NCBI GenBank assembly: GCA_965224415.1
Contig: CBDCZB010000005.1
Coordinates: forward strand, 1-64,000
Source: DAOUJI01 sp965224415
GTDB taxonomy: Bacteria > Chloroflexota > Dehalococcoidia > Lucifugimonadales > JAGWBF01
DNA length: 64,000 bases
Reading direction: 5' to 3'
Part shown: positions 42,874 through 51,886 of the stretch, in pieces
How positions within the stretch are numbered: position 1 is the stretch's first letter
How the letters are laid out: every line of letters begins with the position of its first letter
Program-made: the position numbers and the translations under genes
The notes under the pieces: generated by a model
What the model saw: only the letters and a program-made list of their open reading frames with translations
Database searches by the model: none
Told to the model about the DNA's origin: nothing

Positions 42874-43722
42874 TTAGGGCGAGACTGCCTTGACGGTCAG
42901 GAATTCAATCAGCCGGTCGGGCACAAACCTTGCCGCCAACGCTCCGAGACGGGCATCAGGCCCCACGGCGTAGCGGGGAGCAGGCCACCGGGACGTGATG
43001 GCCTTGTGTATCACGCGGGCCACTTTGAACGGGTCTCCTCCCCATATATGCTGTGTACGGGGGTTCTTCTGGGCGTCTCCTGCATAGGCTCTGTAGGGGA
43101 AATCCGGGTCCAGCGACTTGGCGGCAGTGACCTGGTTGGCGCTGAAACTGGACCGGAAGAGTCCCGGCTCGACCAGGACGACCTTGACTCCGAACTTAGC
43201 CGTCTCCATTCTCATGGCCGCGTTCATGGCTTTCAGGGCATGCTTGGACGCCGAATAAGCTCCCATGTCGGGCGCTACAAGCTGCCCCAGCACGGACCCG
43301 ACGTCTACGATTCTTCCGGCGCCCGCTTTCCTCATGCCGGGAAGCACCGCCTGGCTCACTCTCAGAGCGCCGAACAGATTTGTCTCAAACTGGTCCCGGA
43401 GTTCCTGAATGCTCAAGTCCTCCATGCAGCCCCGCAGCCCGTACCCTGCGTTGTTCACGAGGCCGAAGATTGTCCCGTGCTCCTCTTCCATGAGGGCCAC
43501 CGTATCGTTCACCGAGTCGGAGTCGTTGGGGTTCAACTCGTATGGTGTTACCGGCAAGCCCTCCGAGTTGGCTGTCTCCATCAATAGGTCGAGGCGTGGC
43601 AGGCTTCGGCTGGCGGCCAACGTAGGAAACCCTTTGCGCGCAAGATGGATGGCAGCGGCCATTCCGATGCCTGAAGAAGCCCCTGTGATGATAACGGGCC
43701 GCCCTCGTCCTGTACGCGACAT
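42874..43722 (-). CDS. Short-chain dehydrogenase/reductase
   Basis: A 282-residue classical SDR. The cofactor loop GASSGIG lies near residues 14-20, with NNAGYG next. The catalytic Ser is in DVGSVLGQ and the YSASK tetrad segment holds Tyr and Lys. An Arg in AASRSLPR after the second strand suggests NADP(H). The substrate is unknown. It is transcribed alone on the minus strand, divergent from the cytochrome oxidase cluster. Confidence 0.9.
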   Translation of the reverse strand: MSRTGRGRPVIITGASSGIGMAAAIHLARKGFPTLAASRSLPRLDLLMETANSEGLPVTPYELNPNDSDSVNDTVALMEEEHGTIFGLVNNAGYGLRGCMEDLSIQELRDQFETNLFGALRVSQAVLPGMRKAGAGRIVDVGSVLGQLVAPDMGAYSASKHALKAMNAAMRMETAKFGVKVVLVEPGLFRSSFSANQVTAAKSLDPDFPYRAYAGDAQKNPRTQHIWGGDPFKVARVIHKAITSRWPAPRYAVGPDARLGALAARFVPDRLIEFLTVKAVSP

Positions 43723-44083
43723 GACTCCTCCTTGTGCCCGGCCCTTCGACCGCCTCAGGCGCCAACCGGAACGGTTGGTGGGATGTTACTACAGGGAGTT
43801 GGGCTTTCGACAGACTCAGGGCCAACGGAACCCATGTGCGTGGAGGGACAGGCGCCGCAGGGTCTTGTTTTATGGGTGGAAGGGCCGTGCTATAATGGGC
43901 GCATCTTTTCGGCAGACCGTTAAACGCCGCTCAAGTAGGCCTCTAATCACCGACCTGAAACAGCTTAAAACCGGGGCCGCTGGGGTTCTCTTCAGGGCCG
44001 CCGTACCATTGTTTTCGTTGCACAGACCCCGCGTAGCCCATGCCGCCAGCGCTTTGCCTTTCCGGCCAACCACTGATGAGCAG
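43723..44083. other. Intergenic region with two dispersed repeats and a promoter
   Basis: Holds degenerate copies of the CTTCGACAGGCTCAGGGC element at 43743-43762 and 43804-43825, in direct orientation about 60 bp apart, and the extended -10 at 43888. The ctaA frame is open through part of it (an ATG lies at 43895), so some of it may be coding if translation starts early. Confidence 0.5.
43888..43896 (+). promoter_or_regulatory. Extended -10 promoter of the ctaA/cox cluster
   Basis: TG-C-TATAAT. Transcription would start near 43903, so the in-frame ATG at 43895 cannot be used by this transcript. Confidence 0.55.
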
Positions 44084-45013
44084 GTGGCAGTGGAAGGGCT
44101 GCCGGGCCGTCCCTTCAAGACGCTGGCAGTGACCACCGTAGCGGCCACTTTCGGCCTAGTGGTCCTGGGCGGGGTCGTGAGACTCACCGACTCCGGTCTC
44201 GGGTGCCCTGACTGGCCGTTGTGCCACGGGCAACTCATACCCCCGGCGGACAAAGCCACCCTCATAGAATACTCCCACCGGCTGCTGGCCAGCGTCGTCG
44301 GAGTCCTGGCCGTGGCCACCTCCGTCATAGTATGGGTGAAGTGGAGGCATGTCCGGTGGATGTCCGTTCCCGCCGCTTTGGGGGTCGTGCTGCTGGTGGG
44401 GCAGGGGTTGTTGGGCGGGTTCACAGTGCTGCGGGAGCTGCCTGGCGAACTTGTGCTGGCCCACCTGGCGACCGCCGAGGCCTTGATAGCGTGCTATGTC
44501 ATAGTGGCGCTCGTGGCCCTGGGGGGGCCGCAGCCCGGCGGGGCGTCCCGAGGCATAGTCGGCGACAAGTTCGTACTGGCGGTTTTGGCAACGGCGCTGC
44601 TGAACTATGGCCTGATCCTCAGCGGTTCCTACGTTACAGTATCCGGGGCGGCCACTGCTTGCGGGGAGTCATGGCCTCTCTGCAATGGCCTTCCCCATGG
44701 CCTGTTGCCTTCCATACACATGGGACATCGTTTTGTCGCCCTAGTAGCCGGTTTGGCAATAGTCGGAGTGGTTGCGGCGGCATGGAACCGGCGGTCCGAA
44801 AACCCAGCGCTAGGCTATGGCGCTGCGTTCACCGCAGCGGCATTCCTCGTGCAGATACTCCTGGGAGCAGGAATTGTATGGGAAGGCTTCCCGTTAAGTT
44901 TGCGACTGACCCATTTAGCAATTGCTACCCTCATGTGGTTGGGACTGGTGGCGATGGCCTACGGCGCCGTCGCGGGACCTCTGGATGAGGCCCCGAGGAC
45001 GGCTGATGCTTAA
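44084..45013 (+). CDS. ctaA: Heme A synthase (COX15/CtaA)
   Basis: About 309 residues with eight predicted membrane helices, oxidising heme O to heme A. The motif GGVVRLTDSGLGCPDWPLCHG lies in the first external loop. Conserved heme-ligand histidines are seen in IEYSHRLLA, LVLAHLATAEA, SIHMGHR and LRLTHLAIA. A second cysteine pair, ACGESWPLCNG, occurs in the other half. The start is unsure: I use a GTG 10 residues before the first helix because the promoter at 43888 rules out the upstream ATG. It overlaps ctaB by 8 bp. Confidence 0.9.
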   Translation: MAVEGLPGRPFKTLAVTTVAATFGLVVLGGVVRLTDSGLGCPDWPLCHGQLIPPADKATLIEYSHRLLASVVGVLAVATSVIVWVKWRHVRWMSVPAALGVVLLVGQGLLGGFTVLRELPGELVLAHLATAEALIACYVIVALVALGGPQPGGASRGIVGDKFVLAVLATALLNYGLILSGSYVTVSGAATACGESWPLCNGLPHGLLPSIHMGHRFVALVAGLAIVGVVAAAWNRRSENPALGYGAAFTAAAFLVQILLGAGIVWEGFPLSLRLTHLAIATLMWLGLVAMAYGAVAGPLDEAPRTADA

Positions 45014-45950
45014 GGCCAACTTCATACTGCGCCCCGTCGCAGGCCAGTCCACTATTTGGACGGCAATTTGGGCTACCGTGTCGGACTACGTCGCCCTGAC
45101 CAAGCCGCCCATCGTGCTCCTGCTTCTTGTGACGGCGGTGTCGGCCATGTTCCTGGCTGCGGGGGGACCGCCGCCTCTGGACGTAGCCCTTTTTCTGGTA
45201 GTGGCGGGAGCGGCTGCCGCGGGAGGCGCCGGAGCCATCAACCAGTACATGGACCGGGACATCGACTACATCATGAGCCGCACGCGGCAGAGGCCCCTTC
45301 CCGGCCGCCGGATAAGCCCAACGTCCGCCCTGGTTTTCGGGGTGGCTCTTAACGTATTCGCCTTCATACTGCTGGCCGTGGGGGTCAACCTTCTAAGCGC
45401 CGCGCTGACCCTTGCCGGCGCCCTGTTCTACGTGTTCGTCTACACCTGGTGGCTGAAGCGCACCACTCCCCAGAACATAGTCATCGGCGGGGCCGCCGGA
45501 GCTGTGCCGCCCCTGGCCGGATGGGCGGCGGTGACCGGCGGACTCGATGCCCCGGCGGCTTTCCTGTTTGGCATCATCTTCCTGTGGACTCCGCCCCACT
45601 TCTGGGCCCTGGCCCTCCTGATGAAAGAGGACTACAGCAAAGCTGGAATCCCCATGCTGCCCGTCGTTAAGGGAACGTCCGCCACTCAGAGAGGGATCCT
45701 GCTGTACACTCTGGCGACCGTCGCCTTAAGCCTGGCGTTCTACTTCACGACGGATGCGCTTGGATGGATATATCTGGGCGGCGCAGCGGCAGCGGGCGCC
45801 GTGTTCGTGTATCTGTCATGGAAGATGGCTGTCGCCAAGCCGGCTTCCGATGGAAGGGTGCCGGGTTCCAAACGGCTGTATCTCTATTCGCTCCTGTACC
45901 TTGGGTTGGTTTTCGTATTTGTAATGGTTGACAGCATGGTGAATCTGTGA
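45006..45950 (+). CDS. ctaB: Protoheme IX farnesyltransferase
   Basis: A 314-residue UbiA-family membrane enzyme making heme O from heme B and farnesyl diphosphate. The first Asp-rich site is NQYMDRDIDYIMSRT and the second is PPHFWALALLMKEDYSKAGIPM. About nine hydrophobic helices are present. Its ATG overlaps the ctaA stop, giving coupled synthesis of the two heme A enzymes ahead of the oxidase subunits. Confidence 0.95.
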   Translation: MLKANFILRPVAGQSTIWTAIWATVSDYVALTKPPIVLLLLVTAVSAMFLAAGGPPPLDVALFLVVAGAAAAGGAGAINQYMDRDIDYIMSRTRQRPLPGRRISPTSALVFGVALNVFAFILLAVGVNLLSAALTLAGALFYVFVYTWWLKRTTPQNIVIGGAAGAVPPLAGWAAVTGGLDAPAAFLFGIIFLWTPPHFWALALLMKEDYSKAGIPMLPVVKGTSATQRGILLYTLATVALSLAFYFTTDALGWIYLGGAAAAGAVFVYLSWKMAVAKPASDGRVPGSKRLYLYSLLYLGLVFVFVMVDSMVNL

Positions 45951-46019
45951 GAAATTTCACTAGCTCATTTTGTGGTCCGGGCGGCGGTGCAACGCCCCTT
46001 GAATGTCGGAAGCTCCTGT

Positions 46020-46029
46020 TGATATAGTG
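46020..46029 (+). promoter_or_regulatory. Possible extended -10 promoter before cox2
   Basis: TG-A-TATAGTG, 16 bp before the ATG at 46045. It would give a very short leader. Confidence 0.35.
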
Positions 46030-46044
46030 CTCCAGCATCGTTAC

Positions 46045-47214
46045 ATGGAAACGTTCAAGCTTAGCCTACAGCGTTCCCTGGGACTGTTCAGAAAAGGATT
46101 CGGGTTCCGGCCCAAGACAGCAATCGGGCTGGCGCTGGTTCTTGGAACGCTTGCCCTTCTAGCCTGCACCCCGGAAAACGCCCAGTCCACCTTTGACGCC
46201 AAGGGCCCCGTCGCCCAACAGCAGGCTGACCTCTTCTACCTCATCTTCTGGGCTGCCGTAGCCGTCTTCGTCGTGGTGGTCGGCGCCCTTCTCTATGCCA
46301 TGGTTCGCTACAGGAGCAGACCCGGGCAGACAGAGATGCCCAAGCAGACCCACGGCCACACCGGCTTGGAGATCACTTGGACCATCTTCCCGGTCATCGT
46401 GCTGGCGATCATCGCGGTTCCCACCGTGATAGTCCTGTTCGACATCTCCGAAAAGCCGGCGCCCGAAGAAAACGCCCTGGAGGTCAACGTTATCGGCCAC
46501 CAATGGTGGTTCGAGTTCGAGTACCCGGAGCAGGGCGTCGTCACCGCCAACCAACTGCATATTCCCGTCGACCGGAAAGTCCAATTCAACCTCCTATCGG
46601 GCGACGTGATCCACAGCTTCTGGATTCCCAAGCTGGGCGGCAAGGTAGACGTCGTCCCCAACAACGATAACGGCCTTTGGCTTCAAGCCGATTCGTCGAC
46701 CTTCGACGAGCCTTTCCCCCAGACGTTGTACGGCCAATGCGCCGAATTCTGTGGCGTGGCCCATGCGCACATGAAGTTCAGAGTCATAGTGGACACCCAG
46801 GAGGGGTTCGACGCCTGGGTGGAGCAGTATCACGCCCTTGCAGACGGCCCGGAACAGTCCTCTGAACTGGCTGACAAGGGGAAGGCTCTTTTCGCCGACA
46901 AGGGATGCCTGCTGTGCCACGACATAGCGGGAGCCGGGGTTGAGGCAGTCCGTCAAGCTCGTCAGACCAGCTTCGAGAGCGGGGCCGCCCAGTTCCCTGG
47001 CCCTAACCTGACCAACCTGGGCACCAGGGAGATTCTGGCGGCGGGAGCGCTTAACCTGAACCGCGAGAACCTGATTCGCTGGCTCACAGACCCTACTGAG
47101 GTCAAACCCGGAAACCGGATGGGACAGTTGGCCGACGTTTACAACAATCCCGACCTGGAAATGCAGCCCAACGAAATCCTGGCGCTGGCCGAGTACCTGC
47201 TTAACCAGCGGTGA
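46045..47214 (+). CDS. Cytochrome c oxidase subunit II with fused cytochrome c
   Basis: About 389 residues. A lipobox (TLALLAC, Cys41) follows a basic N-terminus, then two membrane helices and the CuA cupredoxin domain: GHQWWFEF, then CAEFCGVAHAHM with the ligands. A C-terminal cytochrome c domain has the heme motif CLLCH and a distal Met probably in NRMGQL. The fused cytochrome marks a caa3-type oxidase. An in-frame ATG at 46003 is possible but lies before a candidate promoter. Subunit I follows after 56 bp. Confidence 0.93.
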   Translation: METFKLSLQRSLGLFRKGFGFRPKTAIGLALVLGTLALLACTPENAQSTFDAKGPVAQQQADLFYLIFWAAVAVFVVVVGALLYAMVRYRSRPGQTEMPKQTHGHTGLEITWTIFPVIVLAIIAVPTVIVLFDISEKPAPEENALEVNVIGHQWWFEFEYPEQGVVTANQLHIPVDRKVQFNLLSGDVIHSFWIPKLGGKVDVVPNNDNGLWLQADSSTFDEPFPQTLYGQCAEFCGVAHAHMKFRVIVDTQEGFDAWVEQYHALADGPEQSSELADKGKALFADKGCLLCHDIAGAGVEAVRQARQTSFESGAAQFPGPNLTNLGTREILAAGALNLNRENLIRWLTDPTEVKPGNRMGQLADVYNNPDLEMQPNEILALAEYLLNQR

Positions 47215-47270
47215 TTTAGTGCGATAAAATGATTATTGTTTTTACCCGGTGCGGCAATTAGAGGAGTGCT

Positions 47271-49196
47271 ATGGTGACCTTGACTGAAACCATAAGCGGC
47301 GCTCTAAGGAGACCCACCTCCTACGAGGGTGTATGGGGTTGGATCACTACCGTCGACCATAAGAGGATAGGAATCCTCTACGGTGTGACGGCCTTCATAT
47401 TCTTCCTGCTGGCCGGGATCGAAGCCCTGATCATGAGAGTCCAACTGTCCGGGCCGCAGCAGGACCTTGTCAGCCCAGAGATTTTCAGCCAGCTGTTCAC
47501 AATGCACGCGCTGAGCATGATATTCCTGGCCATCATGCCGATGGGCGCCGCCTTCTTCAACTACATGATACCCCTGATGATCGGGGCTAGGGACGTGGCG
47601 TTCCCCAGGATGAACGCCCTCTCCTACTGGCTGTTCCTTGGCGGCGGCATCGTTCTGAATTCAGGTTGGCTTGCGGGCGGCATTTCGCCGGACACCGGAT
47701 GGTTCGCTTACGCCAACCTCACCGAGGAGCCGTACACCCTGGGCAACAGCATGGACTTCTACACCGTGGGGCTTGGAACGCTTGGAACCGCCTCGATGAT
47801 AGCAGCGTTCAACTTCATTGTGACCATCGTAAACATGCGGGCGCCCGGAATGAGCCTGATGCGCATGCCAGTGTTCGTGTGGATGACGCTGGTCACCTCT
47901 CTGCTCATCATGCTTGCAATGCCGATCATCACCGTGGGGCTTATAGAGCTCTACATGGACCGGAACTTCGGGTTCAACTTCTTCGACCCCGTGGCCAACG
48001 GAGACCCCATTCTGTGGCAGCATATCTTCTGGGTGTTCGGACATCCTGAGGTCTATATACTCATCCTGCCCGCTATGGGGATAGTGACGGAAATCATCCC
48101 AACGTTCTCCCGTAAGCCCCTCTTCGGCTATCCTGTGGTGGTGCTTTCGGGCGTGATCATCGGATTCCTGGGATGGGGCGTCTGGAGCCACCACATGTTC
48201 ACGGTGGGGCTGGGGCCTTACGCCTCCGCCGCCTTTGCTATTAGCACCATGATCATCGCCATTCCCACAGGCGTGAAAATCTTCAACTGGATTGCCACCA
48301 TGTGGGGAGGCCAAATCAAGTTCACCACGCCCATGCTATTCGCTATAGGGTTCATTATTCTGTTCATCGTGGGCGGACTGAGCGGAATCATGCACTCCTC
48401 CGCTCCATCGGACAATCAGCAGCAGGACACCTACTTCGTAGTGGCCCACATCCACTACGTGCTCTTTGGTGGCGCCATTTGGGCCCTGTTCGGCGGAATC
48501 TACTATTGGTGGCCCAAGTTCACGGGCACGATGCTTAGCGAAGGTCTGGGCAAGCTCCATTTCTGGGTGATGCTCCTGGGAATGAACCTGACATTCTTCC
48601 CAATGCACAACCTAGGCATGGACGGAATGCCACGGCGCATATACACCTACGCCGAGGGCATGGGATGGGACAACCTGAACCTGCTGGCCACCGTCGGCGC
48701 ATTTCTGATGGCTTCCTCGACCCTCATCTTCATACACAACGCGTTCCGCAGCTTGAGGAAGGGCGAGAAAGCCCCCAATGACCCCTGGGACGCCAGGACC
48801 CTGGAATGGTCCATATCCTCGCCGCCGCCCCACTACAACTTCAAAGAGATTCCCACGGTGCACTCCCGTGACGCCTTCTGGGAGGAGAAGTACGGAGCTG
48901 GGAACCACCAGGAAGGTCTTGAGCCTGTGGCGGGAGGTTCCCCTGACGCGGACGACCACGACCACCATTCCGAAGGGCATGGCGATGGACACGACGGAGG
49001 TCACGGGATTCACATGCCGGGCCTCTCCTACTGGCCTTTCATGGTAGCTGGAGGCATGACTGTCGCGGCCTACGGCGCCATCTTTCAAGAGGCGACAACC
49101 TGGGCCTTGGGCGCGATTGGAATGTTCCTGGCCATGGTGGCCGTGTACGCCTGGTCTTTCGAACCGGCGTCAGAGCCGGAAGAACCCGACGAGTAG
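47271..49196 (+). CDS. Cytochrome c oxidase subunit I with His-rich C-terminal extension
   Basis: A 641-residue heme-copper oxidase core (A family). The low-spin heme and CuB region includes WQHIFWVFGHPEVYILILPA (HPEVY, cross-linked His-Tyr), then HHMFTVG and VVAHIHYVLFGG. Beyond the usual twelve helices the protein continues with a histidine/aspartate-rich stretch (about residues 560-580, DDHDHHSEGHGDGHDGGH) and two more helices. This resembles subunit I fused to a subunit IV/III-like piece. The start has GAGGAG upstream. It pumps protons and reduces O2 to water. Confidence 0.95.
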   Translation: MVTLTETISGALRRPTSYEGVWGWITTVDHKRIGILYGVTAFIFFLLAGIEALIMRVQLSGPQQDLVSPEIFSQLFTMHALSMIFLAIMPMGAAFFNYMIPLMIGARDVAFPRMNALSYWLFLGGGIVLNSGWLAGGISPDTGWFAYANLTEEPYTLGNSMDFYTVGLGTLGTASMIAAFNFIVTIVNMRAPGMSLMRMPVFVWMTLVTSLLIMLAMPIITVGLIELYMDRNFGFNFFDPVANGDPILWQHIFWVFGHPEVYILILPAMGIVTEIIPTFSRKPLFGYPVVVLSGVIIGFLGWGVWSHHMFTVGLGPYASAAFAISTMIIAIPTGVKIFNWIATMWGGQIKFTTPMLFAIGFIILFIVGGLSGIMHSSAPSDNQQQDTYFVVAHIHYVLFGGAIWALFGGIYYWWPKFTGTMLSEGLGKLHFWVMLLGMNLTFFPMHNLGMDGMPRRIYTYAEGMGWDNLNLLATVGAFLMASSTLIFIHNAFRSLRKGEKAPNDPWDARTLEWSISSPPPHYNFKEIPTVHSRDAFWEEKYGAGNHQEGLEPVAGGSPDADDHDHHSEGHGDGHDGGHGIHMPGLSYWPFMVAGGMTVAAYGAIFQEATTWALGAIGMFLAMVAVYAWSFEPASEPEEPDE

Positions 49197-49225
49197 CAGA
49201 GAATAGTCAGATGGGGAGCGCATAG

Positions 49226-49948
49226 TTGCAGGAACAGCACGGACACCATGCGGTGGTGGAAGACACTACCACCGGTCTAAACAACAGGAAGATGCTCATG
49301 TGGCTCTTCCTGGGCTCCGACTGTTTGTTCTTCGGCAGCCTGATAGCCACCTACCTGATATACCGGGGCCAGAGCATAGTGGGGCCTTACCCCATAGACG
49401 TGTTCGACATACCCACCACCTCCGTAAGCACCTTCGTCTTGCTGATGTCCAGCATGTCGATGGTGCTGGCTTACGCCTCCATCAACCGGGGGGACATGAG
49501 GGCCTTCCGGGTATGGCTCCTTTCGACCGCTCTGTTGGGAGCGACTTTCCTTGCCTTCCAGACCTTCGAGTTCTACGAATTCGCCAACCACCATCAGGTC
49601 GTCGAGTGCCCAGTGCAAGCCGACAAGATTCCCCTCCATCCGGACGAAGCTTGCATGAACGGGGTGGCGGAGTACGAAGCGAAATACGGCCTGACCCCAA
49701 AGACCAACCTGTTCGGTACGACCTTCTTCACATTGACCGGATTCCACGGCGCCCACGTGACTGTTGGGGTGATATGGCTGTTGTCGATCTTGGGATACTC
49801 CCTGTGGGGAGGGAAGAAAGCCCAGCGGGAACTGACCGACCGACAGGCCCTGAGCGTGGACCTGGCGGCCCTGTATTGGCACTTTGTTGACATCGTCTGG
49901 ATTGTCATCTTCGCGGTGGTCTATCTAATCGGAGTAGGAGTAACTTAG
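49226..49948 (+). CDS. Cytochrome c oxidase subunit III
   Basis: A 240-residue membrane subunit. MLMWLFLGSDCLFFGSLIATYL and the ending LYWHFVDIVWIVIFAVVYLIG are classic. About five helices are seen, as in the bacterial five-helix form. A loop of about 45 residues between helices (CPVQADKIPLHPDEACMNG) has two cysteines and is unusual. The start is a TTG 7 bases after GGGAG. It lies between subunits I and IV in the operon. Confidence 0.93.
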   Translation: MQEQHGHHAVVEDTTTGLNNRKMLMWLFLGSDCLFFGSLIATYLIYRGQSIVGPYPIDVFDIPTTSVSTFVLLMSSMSMVLAYASINRGDMRAFRVWLLSTALLGATFLAFQTFEFYEFANHHQVVECPVQADKIPLHPDEACMNGVAEYEAKYGLTPKTNLFGTTFFTLTGFHGAHVTVGVIWLLSILGYSLWGGKKAQRELTDRQALSVDLAALYWHFVDIVWIVIFAVVYLIGVGVT

Positions 49949-49967
49949 TACGTCATGAGGGACCGGC

Positions 49968-50411
49968 ATGGCTCACAGTCCTAACGCGAATCAACAGGCA
50001 GGGCACGGGGAGCACCCCACTCCTGGCACCTATGTTAAGATCGCCTTTCTTCTGGCGGCGCTCACCGGCATCGAGGTCGGTGTGTTTTACATCGACGTGC
50101 TGGAACCGGCCTTCCTGCCCATATTCCTCATCCTGTCGATAGCAAAGTTCGCCCTCGTGATACTGTTCTACATGCACCTTAAGTTTGATCACCGCCTCTT
50201 CTCGACCGTCTTCATCGGCGGTGTGCTGCTCGCGTTGATCATTACCGTCGCGCTGCTGTCCCTATTCCAGGTGCTCTCGTCCAAAGCCAATCCGCCGGAT
50301 GCAGGAGGAGGCCACGGTTCCATCATCAGAGAAGAGCCAAATGGCCTTGCTTCCGCCTCCATTGACCTGGGCGACCCACGTTGGACCGACCCTTCTTCCA
50401 CCCGCACCTAG
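49968..50411 (+). CDS. Cytochrome c oxidase subunit IV-like protein
   Basis: A 147-residue small subunit of the COX4/CyoD-type prokaryotic family. It has three membrane helices (AFLLAALTGIEVGVFYI, FLPIFLILSIAKFALVILFYMHLK, STVFIGGVLLALIITVALLSLF) with the conserved FALVILFYMHLKFDH. A 35-residue polar tail follows. It is 19 bp after subunit III and presumably stabilises the complex. Confidence 0.9.
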   Translation: MAHSPNANQQAGHGEHPTPGTYVKIAFLLAALTGIEVGVFYIDVLEPAFLPIFLILSIAKFALVILFYMHLKFDHRLFSTVFIGGVLLALIITVALLSLFQVLSSKANPPDAGGGHGSIIREEPNGLASASIDLGDPRWTDPSSTRT

Positions 50412-50474
50412 GCTTCCCTGAGTCTCCGGCACGGCCGCAGTTCGATCCATTAGCCGGAAGCTGTTAAGGGTACG

Positions 50475-51302
50475 TTGTTGCCTACTGAGGTCCAATTTTC
50501 CTGGACGGAATGGCACGCCCACCCCAGCGTTGTTATAGGCCTTCTGACATTCACGGCCCTTTACCTTCTCGGCGTAGGCCCGCTGAGGAAACGCTTCCAG
50601 GGGGCCGAGGCTGCGGGTTCGGGAGAAGTGGCCCTGTTTCTCACTGGGGTCCTGGTCCTCTTTGTGGCCTTGCTGTCGCCCATCCACGAGCTGGGAGACA
50701 AATACCTCTTCTCGGCCCACATGGTCCAGCATCTGCTGTTGACCCTGGTCTCGCCGCCGCTCTTGCTGGCCGGCGCCCCGCCTTGGCTGATACGGCCTCT
50801 GATCAGGGGCCGAAAGATACTGCCAGTACTGCGCTTCATCACACGTCCGATTCCCGCCTTCCTCATCTTCAACTTCATATTTGCCCTGTGGCATGTGCCC
50901 GCCCTGTACGACGGGGCGCTGAGGGACAGAGGGATACACATACTGGAGCATATCCTATTTATAGGAGGAGGCATCCTCCTCTGGTGGCCCATCATGAGCC
51001 GCATGTCGGAGCTTCCCCGGCCTTCATACCTGCTCCAGATGGTTTACCTAATAGCCCAGCCCACGATCCCGACCATCCTCGGCGCGCTGATTACTTTCAG
51101 CGATGCCGGCATATACGAATGGTACGCCGAGGCTCCGAGAATATGGGGTACGTCGGTGGTGTCGGACCAACAGATAGGCGGCATCATCATGTGGGTGCCC
51201 GGCGGCCTCTTCTTTGTTGGCGCCCTCGCCGTCATATTCCTGATATGGGCCAACCAGGAAGACGCCTCCAACCACCCCACCGTCACCGGCGGGGGGCGAT
51301 GA
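50475..51302 (+). CDS. ctaG: caa3-type oxidase assembly factor CtaG
   Basis: A 275-residue membrane protein with about seven helices, of the caa3_CtaG family. LFSAHMVQHLLLTLVSPPLLLAGAP, FALWHVPALYD and HILEHILFIGGGILLWWP hold the conserved histidines. It is needed for formation of the CuB site in Bacillus-type caa3 oxidase. The start is a TTG after AAGGG. Its presence with the fused cytochrome c of subunit II supports a caa3-type enzyme. Confidence 0.9.
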   Translation: MLPTEVQFSWTEWHAHPSVVIGLLTFTALYLLGVGPLRKRFQGAEAAGSGEVALFLTGVLVLFVALLSPIHELGDKYLFSAHMVQHLLLTLVSPPLLLAGAPPWLIRPLIRGRKILPVLRFITRPIPAFLIFNFIFALWHVPALYDGALRDRGIHILEHILFIGGGILLWWPIMSRMSELPRPSYLLQMVYLIAQPTIPTILGALITFSDAGIYEWYAEAPRIWGTSVVSDQQIGGIIMWVPGGLFFVGALAVIFLIWANQEDASNHPTVTGGGR

Positions 51303-51414
51303 ACGTAGGTGTTGTTTCCTAGCTGTTGCTGTGGAAACATAAGGCCGTATGTGGTATCTTTTGGACGCTGAATTCGTAGCTTTGTAAACTCGTAAGGGAG
51401 TGAAGAAGAGAGCA

Positions 51415-51876
51415 ATGCAACGACCGCCTTTGGCAATGGCTCTGCCTCTGTTGGCCGCTATAGTGATAATCGTATGGGGCGGCGGCATAGGGGTCATATT
51501 CATAGTCTTGAATGAGACAGGAGCCGGAGTTTGGGGAGCCATCATCATCGGCATGGCCCTGGTTCTAGGGGTCCCGTTGCTGGCGGCGATGCACCGACCG
51601 ATTCTGGATATGATCCTTCCCCCGTTGGAAGCTGTGCAAAGACAGATGTCGGAAATCGCCGACCTCCTGTCGCCCGCTCTAAAACGGCCGTCTCTAGCAA
51701 TGGTCCTACCCATATTGGCCGCTCTAGTCATAATCGCCTGGGGCGGCGGCATAGGAATCATATTCATAGTGTTGAATGAGACAGGATCAGGAGTTTGGGG
51801 AGCGATCATAATCGGCATGGCCCTGGTCTTGGGAATCCCGTCCGTGGCAGCCCTGTTGGCGGCTTCTAGACGATAG
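51415..51876 (+). CDS. Membrane protein made of two tandem repeats
   Basis: About 153 residues in two near-copies of roughly 55 residues, offset by 89 codons. Each has LAMxLPxLAAxVIIxWGGGIG, then IFIVLNETG and GVWGAIIIGMALVLG, so each forms two membrane helices. DNA identity between the units is also high, which implies recent duplication. They are joined by a polar linker (RPILDMILPPLEAVQRQMSE). The ATG is chosen over a GTG 15 bases upstream that would touch its ribosome site. It sits between ctaG and sco1. Family unknown; an oxidase accessory role is inferred from position. Confidence 0.8.
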   Translation: MQRPPLAMALPLLAAIVIIVWGGGIGVIFIVLNETGAGVWGAIIIGMALVLGVPLLAAMHRPILDMILPPLEAVQRQMSEIADLLSPALKRPSLAMVLPILAALVIIAWGGGIGIIFIVLNETGSGVWGAIIIGMALVLGIPSVAALLAASRR

Positions 51877-51886
51877 CCCGACTGTA

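Noticed and set aside
43895..44083. N-terminal extension of CtaA from the ATG at 43895
   Set aside because: That ATG lies within the TATAAT of the likely promoter and the extension has no resemblance to CtaA N-termini; it cannot be fully excluded.
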